From assembly GCA_963713695.1 (NCBI GenBank), contig CAVQMU010000005.1, forward strand, positions 186,001 to 250,000: 64,000 bases of DNA, written 5' to 3'. The translations under genes were made by a program, and so were the position numbers. Source of the DNA: Rhodoblastus sp963713695. Lineage in GTDB: Bacteria; Pseudomonadota; Alphaproteobacteria; Rhizobiales; Beijerinckiaceae. The first letter of the stretch is position 1. Each line of letters opens with the position of its first letter. This document shows, in pieces, positions 1 through 11,270 of this stretch. Under the pieces are notes generated by a model, which saw only the letters and a program-made list of their open reading frames with translations, did not search any database and was not told the DNA's origin.

Positions 1-359
1 TGGCCCGCGAGTTGGGCGGCGGCGGTGGGGTCGCCCGTTCCGGTATAGTTCTTGATGTAATTTTGCGCGCCGGTTATGCCCGCGATGGCTGCGGCGTCGC
101 TGGCCAGATCGACTTTCGATTTGATCGAGAGCATGTAGCTGTAATCGATCGCCAGGCCGGTCACCCCAACCAGGGGAATGATCGCCAGCCCGAAAATGAT
201 GCCGACGCTGCCGGAGCGGCTGGCGAACAGGCGGCGGGCGCGCAGCGCGAGCGCCGCGATGACTGGCTGCATGATATTCGGCAACATGGCTTTGACGCTT
301 TGCTGGGTTGCATCAGTCCCTTTGGAGCGGGCGCGCCGCATTCGGAGACGGATGTTCAT
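1..359 (-). CDS. TadG-like pilus assembly protein, N-terminal part (runs off the window)
   Basis: Reading from the ATG at 359 towards position 1 gives an open frame of 119 codons without a stop; the rest lies outside the window. A basic N-terminus is followed by a hydrophobic segment (SVGIIFGLAIIPLVGVTGLA, about residues 50-70). Next comes DYSYMLSIKSKVDLASDAAAIAG, the hallmark of the Flp-pilus Tad/TadG family (PF13400-type N-terminus). Proteins of this family are inner-membrane-anchored parts of the Tad secretion and adhesion pilus. The start lies 4 nt after the stop of the upstream TadE-like gene, so the three genes form an operon. Internal in-frame ATGs at 341 and 287 are alternative starts. 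Confidence 0.75.
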   Translation of the reverse strand, partial: MNIRLRMRRARSKGTDATQQSVKAMLPNIMQPVIAALALRARRLFASRSGSVGIIFGLAIIPLVGVTGLAIDYSYMLSIKSKVDLASDAAAIAGITGAQNYIKNYTGTGDPTAAAQLAG

Positions 360-363
360 GTGA

Positions 364-1117
364 CTAATAGTTGCCGGGACAGACCACGCCGAAACCGTCG
401 TCGCCGGTCACGGCCTGATACTCGAGTTTTGGGACATAGCGGGGGTTGACATAGGCGGATCGATTGATCGTGACCGTCCCGAACAGCTTGCCGAAGACCA
501 GCGGAGTCCACGAATAGCTCAGGTCCACGACGACGACGGGGGCTGGCGGCGAAAAGACGTTGGCGGTTTGCGTGACCAGCGGCGTGAACAGGCCGGCCGG
601 CAGCGTGGACGTTGTCTGGGCAGCCGGTATTGGCCAGCGACGATTGTGCGCTGCCGCAGGCGCGCGTTTTGGAGTTCCCGGTCCAGGCGACATTCGCGAC
701 ATAAGTGCAAGCGTTGGTGCAGCCCGCGACGGTCGGCGTGAAAACGATCCCCGCCATGGAGATGCTGATGTCCTTGCCCCAGGCGATGTTCTTGGAATAG
801 GAATCGGCGAGAACCGCTGGGAAAATCAGCATCACCGCATCATGGGCGTAATGCAGGGTGACGTACGTGGCGGTCCCCGTGGTGACCGGCGTCACGCCCA
901 GGGCCGATTGCGGCGGCGTCGCCGCCAGCATGAGGCTGAGCGAATCCGTCGCCATCGTCAGTCGGCGAGACGTCTGCGCCATGCGCGAATATTCGAAGGC
1001 TCCCGCCATCAAAGCGGCCAGGAGCGGGAAGATCAGGGCGAATTCGACCGCCGCCACGGCGCGGCGGTCATGAGCGAAGGAAGGCTTCCGGCCGGCGAGC
1101 CTTTGCAGCGGGATCAT
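364..1117 (-). CDS. TadE-like pilus pseudopilin, interrupted by a single-base indel
   Basis: The N-terminal half contains RRAVAAVEFALIFPLLAALM at about residues 17-36, the TadE-type signal and transmembrane helix with the conserved Glu. The frame reads to ...ANTGC near position 620 and then goes out of register. The sensible C-terminus (TTSTLPAG...ending VVCPGNY at the stop at 364) lies in the next frame. Removing one G from the GGG at 618-620 restores a protein of about 250 residues. TadE proteins are minor pseudopilins of Flp/Tad pili. The gene starts 1 nt after the stop of the preceding TadE gene and ends 4 nt before the TadG-like start. I read the break as a probable sequence error. Confidence 0.7.
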
Positions 1118-1118
1118 T

Positions 1119-1757
1119 TCAGCACCCCGTCGTCGAGGTGTTGGTCGAGCCCGGGAAAGGCTCGGTCACGAAAGTCGTGGCGGAGGTCAACATATTGACC
1201 GCCTGTCCGTTGAAGGTCGCGGGGGTTCCAGGCGTCAGCACGGAAAAATAGAAAGGCGCGGGATAAGCGACCTGAATGACGACAAGCCAGCAGTTGCCGA
1301 TGGCGGCGGTCGTGTTGAACGCATCATTCGTCGCGCTCAACGGAATCGGTGTCAGCCCCGACACATTGGAATTGACGTAGTTATAATAGGCGGACTTATA
1401 AGGCGACGCCAATGTTGCAACATAAGCGGGCGCTGTCATGGTCGTAATGCTTACGAAAACATTGCTGCACGTAAACATCGAGGACAGATTATTGCAGATT
1501 TGCGCTTGCACCTGGCTGGCGGTGTAGCCGCCAAGTTGCGTCGCTCCGGTCATCAGGTTGCGCCCGGCGATATCGGTCGCCCGATCCAGCGCGGTAAACA
1601 TGAAGAAGCTCAAGCCGATCTGGACGATCGCCGAAATTGTCATCATCGCGGGAATAACGACAAATCCGAACTCGACCATCGTTGCGCCGCGAATGTCGGA
1701 GGCGGCGCGGCGGATTTCCTTGTTCATCCTGCCCAGGATGCGCAATATTCCAATCAT
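1119..1757 (-). CDS. TadE-like pilus pseudopilin
   Basis: This 212-residue protein carries the TadE pattern near its N-terminus. After a short basic segment comes RGATMVEFGFVVIPAMM, with the Glu preceding a hydrophobic helix at about residues 26-50. The remainder is Ser/Thr/Ala-rich with four cysteines and probably folds outside the membrane. It is the first gene of the minus-strand tadE-tadE-tadG set in view. The 287 nt upstream (1758-2044) are comparatively AT-rich and hold no convincing gene, so they probably contain its promoter. Confidence 0.75.
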   Translation of the reverse strand: MIGILRILGRMNKEIRRAASDIRGATMVEFGFVVIPAMMTISAIVQIGLSFFMFTALDRATDIAGRNLMTGATQLGGYTASQVQAQICNNLSSMFTCSNVFVSITTMTAPAYVATLASPYKSAYYNYVNSNVSGLTPIPLSATNDAFNTTAAIGNCWLVVIQVAYPAPFYFSVLTPGTPATFNGQAVNMLTSATTFVTEPFPGSTNTSTTGC

Positions 1758-2044
1758 TTTACCGAACGCCCCGCCAGCCGATCTTTGCGAAAATTGGGAA
1801 GAAGCCGCAGCTCAGCCGCATCCGGAAACTCGTTGTATCTACTTGGCTATCCCCCTGATTATCTTTAAGGAATGCCTGCCGACATCCGCAATATGCGAAA
1901 TTTTGTACTAACATTCCCTTAAGGCGCCTTGATCAGGCGTTGTTGCCGTAGAGGAAAAATCGGGCGCGGCCGCCTCAAGGGCGCTGGGCGCGAAAAATCG
2001 CGGTCCGGAGCGTCCCGCCAATGTTTTGCGGACGCGCAAAATTC

Positions 2045-2416
2045 CTAGGCGAACAAATCGAGCGGCACCGCCGCTTCGACATGGCGCGGCGGACGCCATG
2101 GCGCGATATAGACCGCATCGCCCCGGAAGCTGAGGCCGACGGCCCATCGGTTGGCGACAAGCCAGAGCCCCGCGGCGCGGGAAACACGCGCCGCCTTGGC
2201 GGCGTCGATGGCGAAGCCGGCCTGCTCGAGGGACGGACGCGCCTTGACCTCGACGAAGGCGATCACGTCGCCGCGCCGGGCGATCAGGTCGATTTCGCCT
2301 CCGGCGGCGGAAAAGTTGCGCGCGAGGATCTTGTAGAATTTCAGTCGCAACCACGCCGCCGCGAGGCTTTCCGCATGCAGGCCGAAAGCGCGGGCCTTTT
2401 TGCGGCGGCGGCTCAT
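2045..2416 (-). CDS. yraN: YraN/UPF0102 family endonuclease-like protein
   Basis: The 123-residue product has the UPF0102 layout: an N-terminal basic stretch, then GEIDLIARRGDVIAFVEVKAR at about residues 40-60. This holds the E/D...ExK residues of a restriction-endonuclease-like fold. The family's cellular role is poorly defined. The start overlaps the rsmI stop by 4 nt (ATGA), showing translational coupling. The grouping rsmI-yraN next to a divergent lpoA-like gene is widely conserved in proteobacteria and supports the call. Confidence 0.88.
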   Translation of the reverse strand: MSRRRKKARAFGLHAESLAAAWLRLKFYKILARNFSAAGGEIDLIARRGDVIAFVEVKARPSLEQAGFAIDAAKAARVSRAAGLWLVANRWAVGLSFRGDAVYIAPWRPPRHVEAAVPLDLFA

Positions 2417-3333
2417 CCCTCCCGGCTTCCGGCCGAGAGCTCCAACGCCCGCGCGTAAATTTTTCGGCGCGGCTGGCCGGTTTCCGCCGCGACGACGCTC
2501 GCCGCGTCCTTGAGCGAGAATTTTACCAGGGCCGCGCGAATCCTTTCGTCGAGCGCCGCGCCATCAAGCGCCGGCGCATCCTCGCCCGGCGGCGCCACCA
2601 GCAGCACGATCTCGCCCTTGGGCGGGCCGTCACGCTCGTAATCGGCGGCCAGCGCGTCCAGCGAGCCGCGCCGCACCTGCTCGAAATGCTTGGTCAGCTC
2701 CCGCGCCACCGCCGCCTGGCGCGGGCCGAGCACGGCCGCGAGATCGGCCAGGCTCTCCGCGAGGCGACGCGGGGATTCAAATAGCACCAATGTGCCGGGA
2801 ACGGCCGCGAGATCGCTGATTCGCGCGCGGCGCGCACCGCTTTTCGACGGCAGAAATCCCTCAAAGAAGAAACGGTCGGTCGGCAGGCCCGCCACGACCA
2901 GCGCCGCCAGCACGGCGGAGGGGCCGGGCACGGAGGTCACGGCGATGTTCGCGGCCAGGGCGTCGCCGACCAGCTTGAAGCCGGGGTCCGAAACCAGGGG
3001 CGTGCCGGCGTCGGAAATCAGCGCAAGTTTTTCGCCCTTCTGCAGCCGGGCAAGAAGGATCGGCCGCATGGCCGCGGCATTGTGCTCGTGATAGGCGACC
3101 AGCGGCGTCGCTATGCCATAGTGGGCGAGGAGATTGCGGCTGACCCGCGTGTCCTCGGCCAGAACCGCGTCCGCCGCCGCGAGGGTGCCGAGCGCGCGCA
3201 GGGTGATATCGCGCAGATTGCCGATCGGCGTCGCCACGACATGCAGCCCCGGGGCGATCGGCTCCGCCTCGGCGCGCAAGCCGAACGCGACAAAGCTTGG
3301 CGTGGACGGCGAATTCGGCTCGGACTGCGCCAT
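2413..3333 (-). CDS. rsmI: 16S rRNA (cytidine(1402)-2'-O)-methyltransferase
   Basis: The 306-residue protein is a tetrapyrrole-methylase-fold enzyme that 2'-O-methylates C1402 in the ribosomal decoding centre using SAM. Visible family signatures are VATPIGNLRDITLRAL, LAEDTRVSRNLL, ALISDAGTPLVSDPG and SVPGPSAVLAAL in the N-terminal domain, then FFFEGFLPSK and a C-terminal GEIVLLV segment. The ATG at 3333 (MAQSEPNS...) is chosen because residues encoded further upstream are Arg-rich and do not look like the family. Its stop overlaps the yraN start. Confidence 0.95.
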   Translation of the reverse strand: MAQSEPNSPSTPSFVAFGLRAEAEPIAPGLHVVATPIGNLRDITLRALGTLAAADAVLAEDTRVSRNLLAHYGIATPLVAYHEHNAAAMRPILLARLQKGEKLALISDAGTPLVSDPGFKLVGDALAANIAVTSVPGPSAVLAALVVAGLPTDRFFFEGFLPSKSGARRARISDLAAVPGTLVLFESPRRLAESLADLAAVLGPRQAAVARELTKHFEQVRRGSLDALAADYERDGPPKGEIVLLVAPPGEDAPALDGAALDERIRAALVKFSLKDAASVVAAETGQPRRKIYARALELSAGSREG

Positions 3334-3366
3334 GACGCGCCTCTCGTTCGTTAAAACATAATACGC

Positions 3367-3382
3367 GTTCTGTTTATAGAAC
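3367..3382. promoter_or_regulatory. Palindrome in the rsmI / lpoA-like divergent intergenic region
   Basis: A perfect inverted repeat, GTTCT-N6-AGAAC, lies 34 nt upstream of the rsmI start in the only AT-rich part of the 272-nt gap. The position fits a promoter or operator for rsmI-yraN. The regulator cannot be named. It does not match the alphaproteobacterial LexA box, a direct GTTC-N7-GTTC repeat. Confidence 0.3.
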
Positions 3383-3605
3383 GATTTATATGACGGCGGC
3401 TCCCTGCCGGCAAGCCGTCGGCCTGGGGACGCGGCCCCTCGCAGCCTTGTTCGCGAGCACGAGGCCCTGCAGGTTGCCAGAGGCGGCGCCGATGCCGTAA
3501 GACATGATGAAACGGCCCTGTCAAGCCGAGTCGAGCGCCTGCATCGAACGGCAGACAAGCGAAAGCGCGGAGAAAACATTGCGCCTTCAAAGGATACTCG
3601 CGGGA

Positions 3606-4823
3606 ATGCCCGTCGTCTCGCGCGCGCTCGCCCGTTCGCGGGTGCGTGTCCTGGCATGCGCAGGAATCTTCGCCCTGTCGGCCTGCTCCGCGCCATCTTT
3701 CGGCCCGTTGAGCGGACGCGACGACAAGCTTTCCGCACCCACGACGCCCGTCCAGTCTTCGCCGCTTCCCGGCCCGCAGGGCGCCAACAAGATCGGCGCC
3801 GGTCCGGTCAAGGTGGCGCTGATCCTCCCGTTGACCCAGGGATCGGGGCAGAGCGCTGTCGGCCTTTCGCTGCGCAACGCGGCGGAGCTGGCGATCTCCG
3901 AAGCTGGCGCCAATGACGTCACCCTTCTGGTAAAGGACGACCGCTCGACGCCTGAAGGCGCGAGAGCCGCGACGCAGGAGGCCGTATCGGAGGGGGCCGA
4001 GCTCGTGCTGGGACCGCTTTTCGCGGGCGACGTGCGCGCTTCCGCGGAAGTGGCGCGCGGTGCGGGCAAGCCGGTCATCGCCTATTCGACCGACCTGTCC
4101 TCGGCGGCGCACGGCGTCTACCTCCTGTCCTTCCTGGTCGAAAGCTATGTCGACCGCATCGTCGATTTCGCCGCAAGCCGCGGCAAGAAGAGCATCGCCG
4201 TCCTCGCGCCCGAGAACGAATACGCCAATGTGGCGACGGGCGCCCTGCAGCAGGCGGCGGCGCGGCGCGACATTCGCGTGGCCTTGATCGAGCGCTACAA
4301 GCCCGGAGCCGCGGCGGCCTCCATCGCCCGGATCGCAGCGCTGGGCGGCCAGATCGACAGCCTGTTCATTCCTGAACAGGCCGGGGCCATGCCTGAGGTG
4401 GCCAGGGCACTCGCCGCCAACAACCTGGATTCGCGCCATGTCCAGATTCTCGGCACGGGCCTGTGGAACGATTCACGCGTCCTGAGCCTGCCCGCGCTGC
4501 AAGGGGCCTGGTTCGCCGCGCCCGAAAACGCCGGCTTCGTCGCCTTCGCCCAGCGCTATCGCGCCAAGTTCGGCTCCGACCCGACCCGCGTCGCGACCCT
4601 CGCCTACGATTCCGTTTCGCTTGCGGCGGCGCTGGCCCGCACGCAGGGCGCGCGGCGCTACAGCGACGAGGTCCTGACCAATCCGACCGGCTTCAACGGC
4701 GCGGACGGCGTGTTCCGCTTCAAGCCCGACGGCGGCAACGAGCGCGCCCTGTCGGTGCTGCAGATCGGCAATGGCTCGACCTCCGTCATCAGCCAGGCGC
4801 CCAAATCGCTGTCGGGCGCCTGA
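3606..4823 (+). CDS. Penicillin-binding protein activator, LpoA-like lipoprotein
   Basis: The 405-residue protein begins with a lipoprotein signal; the segment VLACAGIFALSACSAP ends in an LSAC lipobox. A periplasmic-binding-protein type I domain follows (VKVALILPLTQGSGQ..., ELVLGPLFAGDVRA, ...TLAYDSVSLAAAL). This is the C-terminal fold of LpoA and of branched-chain amino-acid receptors. The location beside rsmI and yraN is the classic lpoA neighbourhood, which favours a role in peptidoglycan synthesis over amino-acid uptake. An in-frame ATG at 3504 would add 34 residues before the signal peptide; 3606 is preferred because it puts the signal at the N-terminus. Confidence 0.8.
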   Translation: MPVVSRALARSRVRVLACAGIFALSACSAPSFGPLSGRDDKLSAPTTPVQSSPLPGPQGANKIGAGPVKVALILPLTQGSGQSAVGLSLRNAAELAISEAGANDVTLLVKDDRSTPEGARAATQEAVSEGAELVLGPLFAGDVRASAEVARGAGKPVIAYSTDLSSAAHGVYLLSFLVESYVDRIVDFAASRGKKSIAVLAPENEYANVATGALQQAAARRDIRVALIERYKPGAAAASIARIAALGGQIDSLFIPEQAGAMPEVARALAANNLDSRHVQILGTGLWNDSRVLSLPALQGAWFAAPENAGFVAFAQRYRAKFGSDPTRVATLAYDSVSLAAALARTQGARRYSDEVLTNPTGFNGADGVFRFKPDGGNERALSVLQIGNGSTSVISQAPKSLSGA

Positions 4824-5005
4824 CGGCGCGACGCCGCCGACGGCCGGGACGACGCATCCGTGGAAAAACGGCTTTATCCCCGTCGTTTCGCCTGATTTGC
4901 CGTTATGATGACGGTCCCGAATCATGCTGGCGCCTGACCCGCTTCGCAAAAGCGCGTCAGGCTCCGGAAACCCCGTCCGCTTGAAGGATTTTTGCATTGG
5001 TCTCC

Positions 5006-7447
<2,442 letters not shown>

Positions 7448-7525
7448 GAATTCGGTTGTCGAGCGCGAGCGGCGTCGGATCGTGCAGGAGCGCCCGAACC
7501 GCCTGCCGGTAGTCGCACCGCTGGC

Positions 7526-8047
7526 CTAGAGAACGCGCAGCATCCCAAAAGAAATGCCGCCGACGCGATTTGGAACACCGGCGCCGGCGACCGCCTGATA
7601 GCCCACCCGTTCATAGAGACGCAAAGCCGGATTTGTATCTCTGACGTTCAGGCAAAGCCCGTCGCATTGCTCCCGACGCGCGAGCTTCGCCAATTCTTCG
7701 AGGAGCAATTGCCCGACACCGCGTCCGCGCATTTCCGCTTTCACCCCGATTGACACCTCAGGCGTTCGGGCATCGACATAAAAAATCGGCTTCTCGTCAA
7801 GCTCATACTGGCGAGCCCAGCAAGCGCCAATGGCCATGCCGTCCATCTCCGCAATGACGCCAAAGTCGCCGGGGCGCTTCCATCCATCGAGATGTGCCGC
7901 GACTACGGCGACGCCACGGGCCGCCTTGACATCGGGTTCGTACGCGGCAATGGCAAGGAATTCCCAAAGGAGATCAATGTCTTTTTGCCCCGCTTCGCGA
8001 ATGGCGTGTCGTTGCTTGATGTCGCCTGACAAATCATCAGCCTCCAA
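7526..8047 (-). CDS. GNAT family N-acetyltransferase
   Basis: The 173-residue product has the GCN5 fold landmarks: an acceptor region and the acetyl-CoA pyrophosphate loop MRGRGVGQLLLEEL at about residues 112-125. A downstream LNVRDTNPALRLYERVGYQAV segment is typical of motif B. The acceptor substrate cannot be predicted. Its start overlaps the upstream transglutaminase-like gene by 11 nt, so the two are co-transcribed. It converges on gyrB. Confidence 0.85.
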   Translation of the reverse strand: MEADDLSGDIKQRHAIREAGQKDIDLLWEFLAIAAYEPDVKAARGVAVVAAHLDGWKRPGDFGVIAEMDGMAIGACWARQYELDEKPIFYVDARTPEVSIGVKAEMRGRGVGQLLLEELAKLARREQCDGLCLNVRDTNPALRLYERVGYQAVAGAGVPNRVGGISFGMLRVL

Positions 8048-8651
8048 TTCGCCCGAACGCCTTGGAGCCTGGCAACAGCGTCACATCCGGCAAATTTCGG
8101 AAAACCGCCTCATCGCTCACGTTTTCCTCAAGGGCGTGGATAATCTCCCAGCGCGGCGCGGGCCAGATTTCCGGCAAATCACACTCGCCGGGATCCCGAA
8201 GGCAAAAGGCCAGAATTTCGTCCGGAGGATCGAAACGCGCGACGATCCCCGGCTTGTTGCCCCGCGCGTCCAGTCGCAGCCAGCCGTGGTCCTTCAAAAA
8301 AACAGCGTTTAGACCATGCAGGCAGTACGGCGGCCCGGAAACTTCGGCAATGCTGAGGCGCTGATAGCAAAGCCCCGCAGGAATACGATTGGCGCGCAGC
8401 AGCGCCGCCAAAAGGTGGCTCTTGGCGTAGCACCATCCCGAGCCGTCAAGCAGCACCTCCGAAGCCTTGATCCCAGGCCGTCCCACCCGCCGATGATCCC
8501 AACTGTGCCGAATTTCATCGCGTACGAATCCAAACGCGCGCCGCACGATTTCCACTTCGCCCGATGCGCCCACGGCAAGGCGCGCCGCAGCGGCAGCGAC
8601 GGCAGAATGGTCGAAATCAACGTATTTGCTGGAGACGAGAAATTCTTCCAC
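8037..8651 (-). CDS. Transglutaminase-like (papain-fold) family protein
   Basis: The 204-residue protein carries a plausible Cys-His-Asp triad of the transglutaminase-like superfamily: GWCYAKSHLLAALLRA (Cys74), CLHGLNAVFL (His112) and WLRLDARGNKPG (Asp128). Bacterial members often act as peptidases or amidases rather than cross-linkers, so the reaction is unknown. No signal peptide is seen, suggesting a cytoplasmic location. It overlaps the following GNAT gene by 11 nt. Confidence 0.8.
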   Translation of the reverse strand: MEEFLVSSKYVDFDHSAVAAAAARLAVGASGEVEIVRRAFGFVRDEIRHSWDHRRVGRPGIKASEVLLDGSGWCYAKSHLLAALLRANRIPAGLCYQRLSIAEVSGPPYCLHGLNAVFLKDHGWLRLDARGNKPGIVARFDPPDEILAFCLRDPGECDLPEIWPAPRWEIIHALEENVSDEAVFRNLPDVTLLPGSKAFGRIGG

Positions 8652-8782
8652 CGGGATTCGTTTCCCAGACAGTATCCGTAAAACCCAATAGGGGTTTGCT
8701 TACACGCCCGGGGAGCCGGTCGCAATCAGCCCCCAACAAACATTCCGCCTGTCTGAAAATAAAGCGCACGCAGGCGCAGGCG

Positions 8783-9208
8783 TCATCGCTCCTCGGGAAG
8801 CTTTGCGATCCATCCGTCGTGGGTGAGCTTGAGGCCGGCGAGCAAGATCAGGCCGAAGAGAAGACGGACCGGCGTCAGGGCGCCCTGCGAGGCGTCGGCC
8901 AGGCGCTCATAGGCCTGTGGAACAAGGATCAGCGCCAGCCCGCGCAGACCCAGGAACCAGCCGAAAAGCGAGATGATGATCGCCGAGGCGCCTTGCCAGA
9001 CCTGGTGGTTGGCGATCACGAAGACGCCGCCGAACACCATCAAGGCTCCGACGATGAAGACCAGCGCCGGATTTGCGAAGAAGGGCGCCGCCAGCGGCGC
9101 GACCTCGGGCAGCCTGGCCACGATGATGCCGGGGACGATAACGAGAAAGGGACCGAGGACGCGGGCGAAGGCGCGCGTGCGGACGTCAGCTTCAGGTCTA
9201 GCGGTCAT
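8783..9208 (-). CDS. Small integral membrane protein, unknown function
   Basis: The 141-residue product (start MTARPEADVRTRAF) has about four hydrophobic segments: FLVIVPGIIVARL, PALVFIVGALMVFGGVFVIA, AIIISLFGWFLGLRGLALILV and LLFGLILLAGLKL. I recognise no family motif. An in-frame ATG at 9268 would overlap the next gene upstream; 9208 is the better start because the family-like hydrophobic core follows directly. Confidence 0.6.
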   Translation of the reverse strand: MTARPEADVRTRAFARVLGPFLVIVPGIIVARLPEVAPLAAPFFANPALVFIVGALMVFGGVFVIANHQVWQGASAIIISLFGWFLGLRGLALILVPQAYERLADASQGALTPVRLLFGLILLAGLKLTHDGWIAKLPEER

Positions 9209-9237
9209 CTGGCGTTTCCTCGCTCCACCAATCGACT

Positions 9238-9447
9238 CTAAGCCGATTCCGGCAGATTCAAACGCCACAGATTGCCGCGGACAAAACCCTTGGAGACCGC
9301 GGCCTCGCTGTCGAGCGCAAGCCGACCGAGGTCATGCAGAAGCGCCCGGATCGCCGCTCGGCAGTCGCCGCCGCATTCAGCGATCACCGCGTCGATTTCG
9401 GCTTCGGTCGCGTCAACGACAACCGGGTGCTCCGCCTCTGCCGACAT
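9238..9447 (-). CDS. Small hypothetical protein
   Basis: The 69-residue acidic product (MSAEAEHPVVVDATEAEIDAV...) includes AECGGDCRAAIRALLHDLGRL, a pattern I know from small uncharacterised alphaproteobacterial proteins of similar length. It has two cysteines and no membrane segment. It lies 29 nt upstream of the membrane-protein gene on the same strand. Function unknown. Confidence 0.5.
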   Translation of the reverse strand: MSAEAEHPVVVDATEAEIDAVIAECGGDCRAAIRALLHDLGRLALDSEAAVSKGFVRGNLWRLNLPESA

Positions 9448-9614
9448 GATTCCACTCCGATTCCCGCGAGAACGAAAGTGGAACGTTTTGATGATTGGAG
9501 TCAAGGGCGGCGATGTCGGTTGCCGCCAAAGAGGAGACATGACCGGGGAACAACGCGTCGTGGGCCTTCTGCGCCCGCTCGTTGGGAGCCATCATGTTTC
9601 TCCTCGCCCGGCGC

Positions 9615-10610
9615 TCAAAGCCCGGTCATCTTTTCCAGAGCCGCGGGATAGCGGTCGCCCTGAGCCTTGATCGTCGACGCGGCGGCGTCGATCTCGCGCA
9701 GGTCGTCAGGAAGCAATTCGACCGAGGCCGCGCCGATGTTCTCTTCGAGCCGATGCAGCTTCGTCGTGCCGGGGATCGGGACGATCCAGGGCTTTTGCGC
9801 CAGCAGCCAGGCGAGCGCGACCTGCGCCGGCGTCGCCTGCTTCCTCGCCGCAATCCGGGCGAGGAGATTGACGAAGGCCTGATTGGCCTTGAGGGCCTCC
9901 GGCGTGAACCGGGGCAGCGTGGAGCGGAAGTCGTTGCTGCCGAATTCCGTCTTGTCGGTCATGGCGCCGGTCAAAAAACCCTTGCCGAGAGGGCTGTAGG
10001 GGACGAAGCCGACGCCAAGCTCCTCCAGCGTCGAGATGACGCCCTCCTCGGGGCGCCGCCACCACAGCGAATATTCGCTCTGGAGCGCCGTGACCGGCTG
10101 GACGGCGTGCGCGCGCCGGATCGTCTGCACGCCGGCTTCCGACAGGCCGAAATGCTTGACCTTGCCCTGCTGGATGAGCTCCTTCACCGCGCCGGCGACG
10201 TCCTCGATCGGCACGTCCGGGTCCACGCGATGCTGATAGAACAGGTCGATGGCGTCGATCCTGAGCCGTCTCAGCGAGGCCTCGGCGACCTGCTTGATAT
10301 GCTCTGGCCTGCTGTTCAGGCCAGCCCAAGGCTTCGCCCCGGCGGGATCGAGATTGAATCCGAACTTGGTGGCGATGACGACCTTGCCGCGGAACGGCTC
10401 AAGGGCCTCCCCGACCAGGTCTTCGTTCGTGCAGGGGCCATAGACCTCGGCTGTGTCGAAAAAAGTGACGCCCTTCTCGACGGCGGCGCGCATCAACGCG
10501 ATCATCGCCTGTCGATCATGCGGCGGCCCGTAGGAAAAGCTCATGCCCATGCATCCGAGACCGATGGCGGAGACTTCGAGGCCGCTTTTTCCGAGTTTGC
10601 GTTTCTGCAT
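9615..10610 (-). CDS. Aldo/keto reductase
   Basis: The 331-residue protein is an NADPH-dependent (beta/alpha)8-barrel oxidoreductase of the YajO/Tas-like group. Visible motifs are GLGCMGMSFSYGPP at the N-terminus, FFDTAEVYGPCTNEDLVGEAL (catalytic Asp and Tyr), VVIATKFGF (catalytic Lys), DLFYQHRVDPDVPIEDV (catalytic His) and the C-terminal VPIPGTTKLHRLEENIGA cofactor loop. It follows the cupin gene on the same strand, and a divergent LysR gene lies upstream. Its carbonyl substrate is unknown. Confidence 0.93.
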   Translation of the reverse strand: MQKRKLGKSGLEVSAIGLGCMGMSFSYGPPHDRQAMIALMRAAVEKGVTFFDTAEVYGPCTNEDLVGEALEPFRGKVVIATKFGFNLDPAGAKPWAGLNSRPEHIKQVAEASLRRLRIDAIDLFYQHRVDPDVPIEDVAGAVKELIQQGKVKHFGLSEAGVQTIRRAHAVQPVTALQSEYSLWWRRPEEGVISTLEELGVGFVPYSPLGKGFLTGAMTDKTEFGSNDFRSTLPRFTPEALKANQAFVNLLARIAARKQATPAQVALAWLLAQKPWIVPIPGTTKLHRLEENIGAASVELLPDDLREIDAAASTIKAQGDRYPAALEKMTGL

Positions 10611-10643
10611 GGATCCTGCTCCTTGAATTCGAATTCGCGTCGA

Positions 10644-11039
10644 TCAGCCGAGATACTGCTCGTCGCTGACATGCTCCATCCAGTCGACGGTCCTGCCGTC
10701 GAGGCTTTCCTGAACCGCGATATGGGTCACGGCCGTTGTCGGCGCTGCCCCGTGCCAGTGTCTTTCGCCCGGCGGAAACCAGATGACGTCGCCGGGCCGG
10801 ATTTCCTCAATGGGGCCGCCCTCTCGCTGGACCCTGCCGAAACCGGAAGTGACGATCAGCGTCTGGCCGAGCGGATGCGTGTGCCAGGCCGTGCGCGCGC
10901 CGGGCTCAAAAGTGACGGCGGCGCCGGTCACGCGCGCCGGAGCCGGCGGGCTGAACAAAGGATCGACGCGGACAGTCCCGGTGAACCATTCGGCAGGCCC
11001 TTTTGCCGAAGGCTGCGAGCCGTTGTGATTGATTTCCAT
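10644..11039 (-). CDS. Cupin-domain protein
   Basis: The 131-residue protein has the conserved cupin metal motifs: TAWHTHPLGQTLIVTSGFG (two His and a nearby Glu/Gln position) and PPGERHWHGAAPTTAVTHIAV. Such proteins are often annotated as carboxymuconolactone-decarboxylase-associated or quercetinase-like cupins. The ATG at 11039 (MEINHNGSQ) is chosen because residues encoded upstream look like untranslated leader. It forms a unit with the aldo/keto reductase, facing a LysR regulator. Confidence 0.85.
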   Translation of the reverse strand: MEINHNGSQPSAKGPAEWFTGTVRVDPLFSPPAPARVTGAAVTFEPGARTAWHTHPLGQTLIVTSGFGRVQREGGPIEEIRPGDVIWFPPGERHWHGAAPTTAVTHIAVQESLDGRTVDWMEHVSDEQYLG

Positions 11040-11228
11040 GATCGTCTCCTTCAGCAGCTTCAGACCTTCAACGATCGGCGCGAGCGAAACGTTGAAAAGA
11101 ACAGTTGCGGGGCGCCGCACCCAGCCTCGGAATCTACTCAGTGCGTAGGCGGCTCCGGCGGACGAGAAAGACTCGGATGCGGCGCGTCACCTCAGTCGCG
11201 AGGATAAATTAGCGCGTTTCGCTCCATG

Positions 11229-11247
11229 CGATTAGTCGATATAATCG
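11229..11247. promoter_or_regulatory. Candidate LysR operator between cupin/AKR genes and lysR-type gene
   Basis: The inverted repeat CGATTA-N7-TAATCG lies 24 nt upstream of the LysR-type start in the divergent intergenic region. It fits the general LysR-box pattern (dyad with an ATTA/TAAT core). It could serve both autoregulation and control of the cupin and aldo/keto reductase genes. The assignment is inference from position and symmetry. Confidence 0.5.
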
Positions 11248-11270
11248 GCATGACCTAATGAGTAAATTTC

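Noticed and set aside
3367..3382. LexA/SOS box in front of rsmI
   Set aside because: The palindrome GTTCT-N6-AGAAC does not have the alphaproteobacterial GTTC-N7-GTTC spacing and the genes are not SOS genes.
3334..3738. N-terminal extension of rsmI
   Set aside because: The extra residues are Arg-rich and unlike the family, and the region also holds an AT-rich promoter-like stretch.
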